Source: Candidatus Aenigmatarchaeota archaeon
GTDB taxonomy: Archaea; Aenigmatarchaeota; Aenigmatarchaeia; CG10238-14
Length of the DNA stretch: 8,229 bases
Assembly (NCBI GenBank): GCA_030672375.1
Contig: DAOVGP010000016.1
Span: forward strand, 1 to 8,229
Reading direction: 5' to 3'
Position numbers and translations under genes: made by a program. Each line of letters begins with the position of its first letter. Position 1 is the stretch's first letter. Below are positions 1-5,586 of this stretch, one piece after another. The notes beneath the pieces were generated by a model. It saw only the letters and a program-made list of their open reading frames with translations. It was not told the origin of the DNA and ran no database searches.

Positions 1-218
1 TTGAATGGGCCATAGCAACTAGGTTCCAAGCAAATAGAGATGCTGTAATAATACCAGACCAACGGGGTTCATCTCTTGATCCATCCGGGGATTTATCCGA
101 AGGAAAGAAAGCAAGGACATGTAAGATGGGTATAGATGCGACAATCCCTGAAACAGGAACAGGCAAAGGATTTGAAAGACAAAAATATAGAAAAGTTGAT
201 TTGAATAATTATATGTGA
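1..218 (+). CDS. UbiD-family decarboxylase, C-terminal end (probable anhydromevalonate phosphate decarboxylase)
   Basis: Partial gene cut by the left edge; the frame begins at base 3 and stops with TGA at 216-218, giving about 71 C-terminal residues. Seen: the sequence starts EWAIATRFQANRD, then a GSSLDPS motif, then KMGIDAT near the end. This order (tRFQanRD, then sLDP, then giDAT) is the usual C-terminus of UbiD decarboxylases, which use prenylated FMN. Known: in archaea with this pathway a UbiD homologue decarboxylates trans-anhydromevalonate 5-phosphate to isopentenyl phosphate. Inferred: that is its role here, because phosphomevalonate dehydratase begins four bases downstream and isopentenyl phosphate kinase follows. 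The catalytic and cofactor-binding parts lie outside the window, so the sequence alone does not exclude another UbiD substrate. A UbiX-type flavin prenyltransferase would be needed elsewhere in the genome. Confidence 0.85.
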   Translation, partial: EWAIATRFQANRDAVIIPDQRGSSLDPSGDLSEGKKARTCKMGIDATIPETGTGKGFERQKYRKVDLNNYM

Positions 219-219
219 T
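215..219 (+). promoter_or_regulatory. Ribosome-binding site of the dehydratase large subunit
   Basis: GTGAT, three bases before the ATG at 223, complements the AUCAC of the archaeal 16S rRNA 3' end. It overlaps the last codon and TGA stop of the upstream decarboxylase, which supports translational coupling and this start choice. Confidence 0.5.
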
Positions 220-222
220 GAC

Positions 223-1422
223 ATGTATCTGACAAAAGAAGAAGAGAGAATGTTGGACGGAGAATATGGGCATGCTGTAAAAAAATCCATGGAGATATTA
301 TCAGCATTGGGAGATATCTACGGTGCTGAAAAACTGATAAAGGTTGGATCTGTTCAAATTGCCGGCGTTTCCTACCACAACTTGGGGGATGCTGGATTAG
401 AATACTTGAATGGACTAGCAAAAGATGGTAGAGTCAGAGTTATCACGACATTAAATCCTGCCGGAATGGATTTAGAAAATTGGAGAAACCTTGGGATATC
501 TGAAGAATTCGCAAAAAAACAAAACCTCGTGATAGAAGCCTTCAGAAAAATGGGCATAATAGTTTCTTGTACTTGTACACCTTACCTCATAGGTAACTTA
601 CCGAGATACAGAGAACACATTGCATGGGCCGAATCTTCTGCAGTTACGTTTGCTAATTCTGTGATTGGGGCGATGACTAACAGAGAGGGTGGACCTTCAG
701 CTTTGGCTGCTGCTTTTATTGGTAAAACTCCGCTGTACGGTTTGCATCTTGAGAAAAACAGAATTCCAGACGTTCATGTTGAAGTTAATACAGAGTTAAA
801 GAAATTCTCTGATTGGGGAGCCCTTGGGTACTGTATTGGAAAGAATGCAAACAACAGAATATCTTACATAACTGGCATAAAAGAAGCAAGCATGGAAGAA
901 TTAAAATCATTCTGTGCGTCTGTAGTGACATATGGCTCAAAACCATTGTTCTATATTAAAGGGATAACTCCAGGTTTTGAAAAGTATGAAACACCAAAAG
1001 AAAAAATTACTGTTACTGAAGAAGACATAAAAAAAGCTTACGATGAAATTAACGATGACACAGATACGATAGAATTTGTATTCATTGGTTGTCCACATTC
1101 TTCCATTAAAGAGATATCACAGATAGCAGAAAAATTGAAGGGTAAGAAAATTTCTTCAAAAGTTGAATTTTGGGTTGCGACTCCTAGACCTATAAAACAG
1201 TTGTCTGATGATAGAGGTTATACAAAGATCATAGAGGATGCTGGTGGAAAGTTTGCTTGTGATACTTGTGTGGCTGTTGCTCCTTTAAAAGGTCGATTCA
1301 AATCTCTTGCGACAACATCAGCAAAGGCCTGTTATTATTCTAGGGGACATAACTTAATGAAAACTAAACTTGGCTCTTTAGAACAATGTATTGATGCTGG
1401 GGTGACAGGAAAATGGGAATGA
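223..1422 (+). CDS. Phosphomevalonate dehydratase large subunit (aconitase X, catalytic)
   Basis: A 399-residue protein of the aconitase X family (DUF521). With the small subunit encoded next it should dehydrate (R)-mevalonate 5-phosphate to trans-anhydromevalonate 5-phosphate in the cytoplasm, using a [4Fe-4S] cluster. Seen: an N-terminal LTKEEERMLDGEYG segment typical of the family; SCTCTPYL at 115-122; a NREGGPSALA stretch at 153-162; GCPHSSIKEI at 289-298; CDTC at 346-349; TSAKACYYS near 365. Cysteines in the CTPYL, GCPH and DTC motifs are the candidate cluster ligands; assignment is by family motif, not structure. Length matches stand-alone large subunits. The ATG at 223 is supported by GTGAT just upstream. 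The gene lies four bases after the UbiD gene and overlaps the small subunit by 10 bases. Related aconitase X enzymes act on hydroxyproline, but the neighbours favour the mevalonate role. Confidence 0.92.
   Translation: MYLTKEEERMLDGEYGHAVKKSMEILSALGDIYGAEKLIKVGSVQIAGVSYHNLGDAGLEYLNGLAKDGRVRVITTLNPAGMDLENWRNLGISEEFAKKQNLVIEAFRKMGIIVSCTCTPYLIGNLPRYREHIAWAESSAVTFANSVIGAMTNREGGPSALAAAFIGKTPLYGLHLEKNRIPDVHVEVNTELKKFSDWGALGYCIGKNANNRISYITGIKEASMEELKSFCASVVTYGSKPLFYIKGITPGFEKYETPKEKITVTEEDIKKAYDEINDDTDTIEFVFIGCPHSSIKEISQIAEKLKGKKISSKVEFWVATPRPIKQLSDDRGYTKIIEDAGGKFACDTCVAVAPLKGRFKSLATTSAKACYYSRGHNLMKTKLGSLEQCIDAGVTGKWE
1399..1405 (+). promoter_or_regulatory. Ribosome-binding site of the dehydratase small subunit
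   Basis: GGGGTGA lies inside the 3' end of the large-subunit gene, seven bases before ATG 1413. A second ATG at 1419 overlaps the upstream stop as ATGA but is 13 bases away, so 1413 is preferred. Confidence 0.55.
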
Positions 1423-1799
1423 AAGGAAGGATAATATTTAAGGGTGAAGTTAAAGGAGAAGCCTTAGTTACTTCACAGCCAATATCTTTTTATGGTGGAG
1501 TTGACCCTGAATCAGGAGTATTAGTAGAGAAGGGACATGAGTTAGAAGGTAAGAATCTTAAAGGCAAGATTTTAGTATTTCCGAACGGTAAAGGCTCTAC
1601 AGTTGGATCTTATGGTATTTACAGAATGAAAAAAAATAACGTAGCTCCAGTAGGCATGATAAACAAAGAGTGTGAAACTATTGTCGCTGTCGGAGCAATA
1701 ATCTCAGAAATTCCTTGCGTTGATAAGATTGACATTTTACAGATAAAGACTGGGGATACCATCGAGATAAAAAACAATTTAGTGAATATTAAGAAATAA
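1413..1799 (+). CDS. Phosphomevalonate dehydratase small subunit (aconitase X swivel domain)
   Basis: A 128-residue protein of the DUF126 family, the small subunit partner of aconitase X. Seen: KGRIIFKGEVKGEALVTSQPISFYGGVDPESG at the N-terminus (residues 4-35), the signature GKGSTVGSYGIY at 59-70, and a beta-rich C-terminus. Known: this swivel domain closes over the large subunit, and a conserved serine in the GKGS motif (Ser62 here) takes part in catalysis, as in the aconitase swivel domain. The gene overlaps the large subunit by 10 bases in a different frame, which fits equal, coupled production of the two subunits. The start at ATG 1413 adds only Met-Gly compared with the ATG at 1419. The stop is followed closely by the kinase gene. 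I see no truncation or odd composition. Confidence 0.92.
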   Translation: MGMKGRIIFKGEVKGEALVTSQPISFYGGVDPESGVLVEKGHELEGKNLKGKILVFPNGKGSTVGSYGIYRMKKNNVAPVGMINKECETIVAVGAIISEIPCVDKIDILQIKTGDTIEIKNNLVNIKK

Positions 1800-1803
1800 T
1801 CGG

Positions 1804-2637
1804 TTGATTTTATTGGGTGAATTAATATTAGTCAAATTAGGCGGGTCAATAATAACCAATAAGAATGTACCCTTTTCTGAAGATTTGTCCGCGATAGAAA
1901 GACTCGTCAAAGAAATCCATGAGGCCAGACAAGAAAAAAATTTTAAATTGATAGTTGGACATGGTGGTGGTTCTTACCCTCATACACCCGCCAAAGAATT
2001 TCACACCAACGAAGGTATCATAGATCAAGGGAGTTATGAGGGAATAGCTAAAGTTCAAGATGCAGCTTCTAGATTAAACAGAATAATCGTCAGAGAGTTG
2101 ATAAAAACTGGGGAGAATGCTGTTTCAATCCATCTTTCTAGTTGTGGTATAGCAGAAGATGGGGAAATAAAGGAAATGTTCGTAGAGCCGATAAAAAAAT
2201 TGTTAGATTTCAACATGGTACCTGTACCGTATGGTGATGTTTGTTTGGATTTGAATAAAGGCTGTACAATTCTTTCGACAGAACAAATATTGAATTATCT
2301 TGGGAAATCTTTGAATAATTTGGGAAAAGAGTACAGAGTCTCTAGGATAATAATATGTACTGATGTGGGTGGTGTTTTTACTGGAGATCCTAAAATCAAT
2401 AAAAACGTTGAATTCATCCCTAAGATAACACCAAAAAATTTTGAGAAAATCAAACAACATCTGATAGGTTCATTGGGTATAGATGTAACAGGTGGTATGG
2501 CCCATAAAGTTAGACATATGCTAGAACTAGCTAAATTGGGTATTGAATCAGAAGTTATAGATGCAAAAAAACCTGGATTGCTAAAAAAAACCTTGCTTGG
2601 AGAAAAAGGAATAGGAACTGTGATAACAAAAGATTAA
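1804..2637 (+). CDS. Isopentenyl phosphate kinase (start uncertain; true start probably near 1825)
   Basis: Amino-acid-kinase-fold enzyme that phosphorylates isopentenyl phosphate to IPP with ATP, the last step of the archaeal mevalonate route. Numbering from TTG 1804 (277 residues): VKLGGSIITNK at 10-20 is the N-terminal phosphate loop; GHGGGSYPH at 52-60 carries the His (H60) diagnostic of isopentenyl phosphate kinases; CTDVGGVFTGDP at 185-196 and DVTGGMAHKV at 227-236 are nucleotide-binding motifs. Together these separate it from acetylglutamate or uridylate kinases. Family members usually begin with two or three residues before the KLGGS core. Here TTG 1804 adds seven extra residues and has no clear ribosome-binding site, whereas a strong GGGTGA at 1815-1820 sits inside that extension and points to a start at ATA 1825. 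TTG 1813 is a further option. The 3' end overlaps the opposing synthase stop. Confidence 0.93.
   Translation: MILLGELILVKLGGSIITNKNVPFSEDLSAIERLVKEIHEARQEKNFKLIVGHGGGSYPHTPAKEFHTNEGIIDQGSYEGIAKVQDAASRLNRIIVRELIKTGENAVSIHLSSCGIAEDGEIKEMFVEPIKKLLDFNMVPVPYGDVCLDLNKGCTILSTEQILNYLGKSLNNLGKEYRVSRIIICTDVGGVFTGDPKINKNVEFIPKITPKNFEKIKQHLIGSLGIDVTGGMAHKVRHMLELAKLGIESEVIDAKKPGLLKKTLLGEKGIGTVITKD
1815..1820 (+). promoter_or_regulatory. Ribosome-binding site within the annotated kinase 5' end
   Basis: GGGTGA is the best match to the archaeal anti-Shine-Dalgarno sequence near this gene. It lies four bases before ATA 1825, from which translation would read I/M-L-V-K-L-G-G-S, the usual family N-terminus. 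It is downstream of TTG 1804, so it cannot serve that start. Confidence 0.4.
2583..2590 (-). terminator. Candidate oligo-T terminator for the minus-strand isoprenoid genes
   Basis: Eight consecutive A on the plus strand (T8 on the minus strand), 44 bases past the synthase stop and inside the kinase coding region. A second run of seven lies at 2565-2571. Archaeal RNA polymerase can terminate at T-runs without a hairpin, and there is no non-coding space here, so these are the likeliest sites. They also simply encode lysines. Confidence 0.3.
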
Positions 2638-3674
2638 AATTTACGATCAATCAAAAATTGTGCAATCGCTTCTAATTTATTCCTACCTTTTGTTTGAGGA
2701 ATCTCTTTTCTCATATCCTTTATTGCTTTTTTTACTGTATCACTGGCGTATTCTTTTGCATATTCTATCGATCCATATTTTTTCATTATATCGATTATTT
2801 TTTCTTTTTCTTTTGTCGTTATGTTTTTCTTCCCAACCAATCGACGCATTATCCCTTTATCTGTTTTATCAGCATGCTTGAATGCATGAACGATTAACAG
2901 AGTGCGTTTACCCTCTTCTATATCGCCAGCAAAATCTTTACCATATCCTCCACCGACTGTTCTAGGTGCAACCCTTTGTTCTGTTTTTGACATTGTTATA
3001 TTGAGAATATCATCTTGTATCTGGAAAGCCACCCCAATAGCAAAACCAAATTTCTTAAGTGCTTCAATTTGTTTTTTTGTTCCATCAGCTATGATCCCTC
3101 CAATCATACAGGGAGTTCCGCCAGAATAATAACCTGTCTTACTCAGAGCCATTGTTTCATACCACTCCATAGATGTTTTTGATAGACCTTTCTTACGTTG
3201 TTCTATTTCCATCGCTTGCCCTTCTCCAGTTATTCCGAACATTTCAGTCATTAATTCCAATATTTTCATAGTTTTCTCATAACCCCAGATTGTTTGTCCA
3301 GAAAGTAAAGTTTCATAAACTTTAAAAAATAGGTAATCACCCATGTTTATCGCATGAGGTACACCATAAGTTATATGAAGGCTTGGTTTACCCCTTCTTA
3401 TCTTGGAAGAATCTTCAATATCATCGTGTATTAAAAAGTAAGTATGAGCAATCTCTAAGGCAGCACCAGCAGGAATAGTATCTTCAATTCTTCCGTTCAA
3501 TGCTTCACAAGATATGGCAATCAGTGCTGGTCTGAATCTTTTTCCACCATAATCAAAATACTTCCAACACCCATCGAATAAAATTTGTGGGATACCTTTC
3601 CTTGGTAGATGCTTTCCTATTTCCTTTTCTATCAGTGGTTTTATTTTTGATAGGATTTTGATTACATCCTCCAT
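2634..3674 (-). CDS. Short-chain trans-polyprenyl diphosphate synthase (geranylgeranyl or farnesyl diphosphate synthase)
   Basis: Cytoplasmic 346-residue synthase condensing IPP onto allylic diphosphates to give the C15/C20 precursors of archaeal lipids. Seen: GGKRFRP at 43-49 (IPP-binding basic motif), first aspartate-rich motif HDDIED with DDxxD at 84-88, RRGKPSLH at 93-100, GQAMEIE at 152-158, FQIQDDILN with the second aspartate motif at 221-225 ending in Asn rather than Asp, and GKDFAGDIEEGKRTLL at 245-260. The DDxxD spacing is the archaeal/eukaryotic form, without the two-residue insertion of bacterial farnesyl synthases. Tyr79 and Phe80 occupy positions -5 and -4 before the first Asp: one large side chain at -5 is typical of archaeal C20 synthases, while an aromatic pair favours C15, so the product is not certain. 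The start ATG has GTGAT three bases upstream. It lies 33 bases after the reductase gene on the same strand. Confidence 0.92.
   Translation of the reverse strand: MEDVIKILSKIKPLIEKEIGKHLPRKGIPQILFDGCWKYFDYGGKRFRPALIAISCEALNGRIEDTIPAGAALEIAHTYFLIHDDIEDSSKIRRGKPSLHITYGVPHAINMGDYLFFKVYETLLSGQTIWGYEKTMKILELMTEMFGITGEGQAMEIEQRKKGLSKTSMEWYETMALSKTGYYSGGTPCMIGGIIADGTKKQIEALKKFGFAIGVAFQIQDDILNITMSKTEQRVAPRTVGGGYGKDFAGDIEEGKRTLLIVHAFKHADKTDKGIMRRLVGKKNITTKEKEKIIDIMKKYGSIEYAKEYASDTVKKAIKDMRKEIPQTKGRNKLEAIAQFLIDRKF
2798..2814 (+). terminator. Candidate T-rich terminator for the mevalonate operon
   Basis: On the plus strand this is T6-C-T5-C-T4, about 160 bases past the kinase stop, lying antisense in the synthase gene. 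It corresponds to a Lys/Glu-rich stretch (KEKEK) there. Because the two operons abut, plus-strand transcripts must end inside the opposing gene, and this is the densest T tract available. The codon content alone could explain it. Confidence 0.3.
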
Positions 3675-3677
3675 TGT

Positions 3678-3682
3678 ATCAC
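3678..3682 (-). promoter_or_regulatory. Ribosome-binding site of the polyprenyl synthase
   Basis: GTGAT on the minus strand, three bases before the ATG at 3674, with the same form and spacing as at the dehydratase large subunit. Confidence 0.45.
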
Positions 3683-3707
3683 ATGTTAAATTTGATAGTT
3701 CAATATT

Positions 3708-4778
3708 TTAAAGTAAGTCCATATCCATGAATTCCATCAGTTTTGTAAACTTACCTTTTTCGATTGAGTTGAACAAAAAATTTAATTGAACATCAGAAAA
3801 GGAGTGGACCAACTTGTTCATGATTAAACCTTTTCTTATAGGTAAGCTTAACTTTTTTTTCCAAACAACATCGTAGTTTTCTTCTAAGAATTTGCTATCG
3901 TATCTTTCTTTTTCCAAACATTTCATACAGGCTTCCGCAGCGAATTTTGCTCCGATTAAACCATAGATTAATCCCCCACCAGAAAAGGGTTTGACTTGGG
4001 AAGATGCATCACCGACAAGAAGGACATGATCGTTGACTGATTTTTTTATTAAACCGTATCTTATCACTCCAGAGACATTATCTCTACATTTCACTTTAGT
4101 GCCAACTCTCATTCTAAGAAATCTCTTGAAATATTCCATGGAATTTCTTGAAGTAGCTAAACCAATCCTTGCCCAGTTTTCGTTTTCAGGAATAACCCAC
4201 CCAAAAAAATCAGGAGATATTTTTTTATCAAACCATAATTCGGTAGTATCAACATCGAAATTAGATTTTACAGTAGTTTGTAAACCAACTAATATATTAT
4301 TTGGAAGTTTTAATGTAGCGGCTCGAGCAACAGTTGAATTTGGTCCATCTGCACCGATGAGGAGTTTTGTTTGAAAATCATCTTTGACAGTCTTTACTTC
4401 CAAAAAAGCTTCTTTCTTACAATAGTTTTCAAACTTGGTAGAAGTTTTTATTTTCACTCCAGAACTCTTCACTCTTTCTGAAAGTTCTTTATCAAATTTT
4501 TTTCTGTCAATAACGTAAACATCATTCTTTGATTTTAATTCTAGATAATTCTTCTTAGACGCATAGAATCGAGCCCTATTTACAGTGTTAACAATCACAT
4601 CTTTAGAAACTTCACTTAATTCGAATATTCTGTGGCTAACAAGACCAGCGCATTGAACGGGTTTACCTATTTCAGGATGTTCTTCCAAAACTAGAACTTT
4701 AATACCCTTTTTACCCAATAATTCTGCAGTTTTACATCCTACAGGACCTGCACCAACAACGATGACATCAAACATCAT
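3708..4778 (-). CDS. Geranylgeranyl reductase family FAD-dependent oxidoreductase
   Basis: A 356-residue flavoprotein of the geranylgeranyl reductase family, expected at the membrane face, where it saturates double bonds of geranylgeranyl chains of archaeal lipids or of the polyprenyl glycan carrier. Seen: N-terminal Rossmann motif GAGPVG at 9-14 for FAD; KPVQCAGLVS at 39-48 with the family Cys (C43); DRKKFDKEL around 91-99; GADGPNSTVAR at 142-152; FGWVIP at 192-197, a variant of the YxWxFP substrate-pocket motif; and GDASSQVKPFSGGGL at 256-270, the second FAD-binding motif. Length is somewhat below the roughly 400 residues of many homologues, as the C-terminal part is short. Two ATGs are adjacent at 4778 and 4775, without a ribosome-binding site but with a TATA-like box about 27 bases upstream, so a leaderless mRNA is possible. 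It lies between uppS and the polyprenyl synthase. Which lipid it reduces cannot be told from sequence. Confidence 0.88.
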   Translation of the reverse strand: MMFDVIVVGAGPVGCKTAELLGKKGIKVLVLEEHPEIGKPVQCAGLVSHRIFELSEVSKDVIVNTVNRARFYASKKNYLELKSKNDVYVIDRKKFDKELSERVKSSGVKIKTSTKFENYCKKEAFLEVKTVKDDFQTKLLIGADGPNSTVARAATLKLPNNILVGLQTTVKSNFDVDTTELWFDKKISPDFFGWVIPENENWARIGLATSRNSMEYFKRFLRMRVGTKVKCRDNVSGVIRYGLIKKSVNDHVLLVGDASSQVKPFSGGGLIYGLIGAKFAAEACMKCLEKERYDSKFLEENYDVVWKKKLSLPIRKGLIMNKLVHSFSDVQLNFLFNSIEKGKFTKLMEFMDMDLL

Positions 4779-4799
4779 ATTGAGATACTATATCAAAAA

Positions 4800-4809
4800 C
4801 TATTTAATT
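4800..4809 (-). promoter_or_regulatory. Possible TATA box for a leaderless reductase transcript
   Basis: The minus strand reads AATTAAATAG, overlapping the uppS stop codon. Its centre is about 27 bases before the reductase ATG, the distance expected if transcription starts at the initiation codon. The gene lacks a ribosome-binding site, which fits. AT-rich composition makes chance matches common. Confidence 0.3.
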
Positions 4810-5512
4810 ATCTTCCAAAATTTCTTTTTACCTTGTTGAACCACTTAATTGCTTTCATCAATTCTTTTTTAGTGAAATCTGGCCAAAGTGTTTCAGTAAC
4901 ATAAATCTCTGCATAAGTAGTTTGCCAAGGTAGAAGGTTTGACAACCTGCTGAAACCACCAGTTCTAATAATCAAATCTACATCTCCAGATACCAATAGA
5001 TTTTCTTCTATAGTTTTTTTCGTAATTCGTATCCTACCTGATTTTACTGCAGTTTCAACCATTTTTTTGATGACATTCGTTAATTCAAAACGACCACCGT
5101 AAGCAACAAGAAGATTTAAGGCTCTTTTAGAATATTTTTCAGTCTTTTTCATGATTCTCTTCATTACATTCACAAGGTCTGGAGGTAATTTCTTAAAGTC
5201 ACCGCAGAACCTAACTCTTATCTCATATTTATCGAGAAGACCTGCTTTCTCTGTTTCAAATTTATCAAGCTGTATTTTCAACAACCTTAGAATTTCAATT
5301 ACTTCTCTCTTAGGTCTGTTTAGGTTTTCAGACGACAGAATATATGCAGAAATCTGGGGAATGTTTAATTCTAAACACCAATCAAGGAATTTCTCGAAAT
5401 TTTCACTTCCACGTCTATGCCCTTCCCAATACCTTAAATTGTGTTTCTGTGCCCACCTTCTATTACCGTCTAATATCACAGCAACATGGTTTGGGACTAT
5501 TAAACTATTCAT
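4808..5512 (-). CDS. uppS: Cis-prenyltransferase, undecaprenyl/dolichyl diphosphate synthase type
   Basis: A 234-residue cis-prenyltransferase that elongates an allylic diphosphate with IPP to the long cis-polyprenyl diphosphate used as glycan lipid carrier. Seen: HVAVILDGNRRWAQ at 9-22 with the catalytic/Mg-binding Asp15; EGHRRG at 30-35; SSENLNRP at 60-67, equivalent to the SSENWNRP loop; NLLVAYGGRFEL at 133-144; and the C-terminal block DLIIRTGG at 179-186 through LPWQTTYAEIY to LWPDF at 209-213, with Glu202 matching the second Mg ligand. Phe187 stands where many homologues have Glu in the RTGGE motif. Length is normal. ATG 5512 is chosen because GTGAT sits four bases upstream; an ATG four bases earlier is out of frame and stops after three codons. 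It heads the three-gene minus-strand isoprenoid run. Confidence 0.94.
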   Translation of the reverse strand: MNSLIVPNHVAVILDGNRRWAQKHNLRYWEGHRRGSENFEKFLDWCLELNIPQISAYILSSENLNRPKREVIEILRLLKIQLDKFETEKAGLLDKYEIRVRFCGDFKKLPPDLVNVMKRIMKKTEKYSKRALNLLVAYGGRFELTNVIKKMVETAVKSGRIRITKKTIEENLLVSGDVDLIIRTGGFSRLSNLLPWQTTYAEIYVTETLWPDFTKKELMKAIKWFNKVKRNFGR

Positions 5513-5516
5513 TCAT

Positions 5517-5521
5517 ATCAC
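5517..5521 (-). promoter_or_regulatory. Ribosome-binding site of uppS
   Basis: GTGAT on the minus strand, four bases before ATG 5512. It favours this ATG over the out-of-frame ATG at 5516, which it directly abuts. Confidence 0.45.
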
Positions 5522-5545
5522 TTATCTTATTTAAGAACCGTAAAG

Positions 5546-5559
5546 ATTAAAAATATTTA
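5546..5559. promoter_or_regulatory. Shared AT-rich box between uppS and tRNA-Trp (probable bidirectional TATA element)
   Basis: The 74-bp gap 5513-5586 contains a nearly symmetrical TAAAAATATTTA. Read rightward, its centre is about 34 bases before the tRNA 5' end, so transcription would start about 10 bases upstream of the mature tRNA. Read leftward, the start would fall about 15 bases before the uppS ATG, leaving room for the GTGAT ribosome-binding site. No other clear TATA-like box in the gap fits either gene as well. Confidence 0.45.
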
Positions 5560-5586
5560 CGTATTGTTGTTATAAAGATTTGTTAA

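Noticed and set aside
223..1799. The dehydratase pair as isopropylmalate isomerase or hydroxyproline-type aconitase X
   Set aside because: Motifs are those of DUF521/DUF126 rather than LeuC/LeuD, and flanking UbiD and isopentenyl phosphate kinase genes favour the mevalonate role.
4033..4374. A 113-codon open frame on the plus strand inside the reductase region
   Set aside because: It lies wholly antisense to a reading frame with clear FAD motifs, has no ribosome-binding site and its translation looks like no protein family.
5151..5534. A 127-codon open frame on the plus strand opposite uppS
   Set aside because: It is the antisense of conserved cis-prenyltransferase motifs and runs across the uppS start and promoter; no supporting signals.
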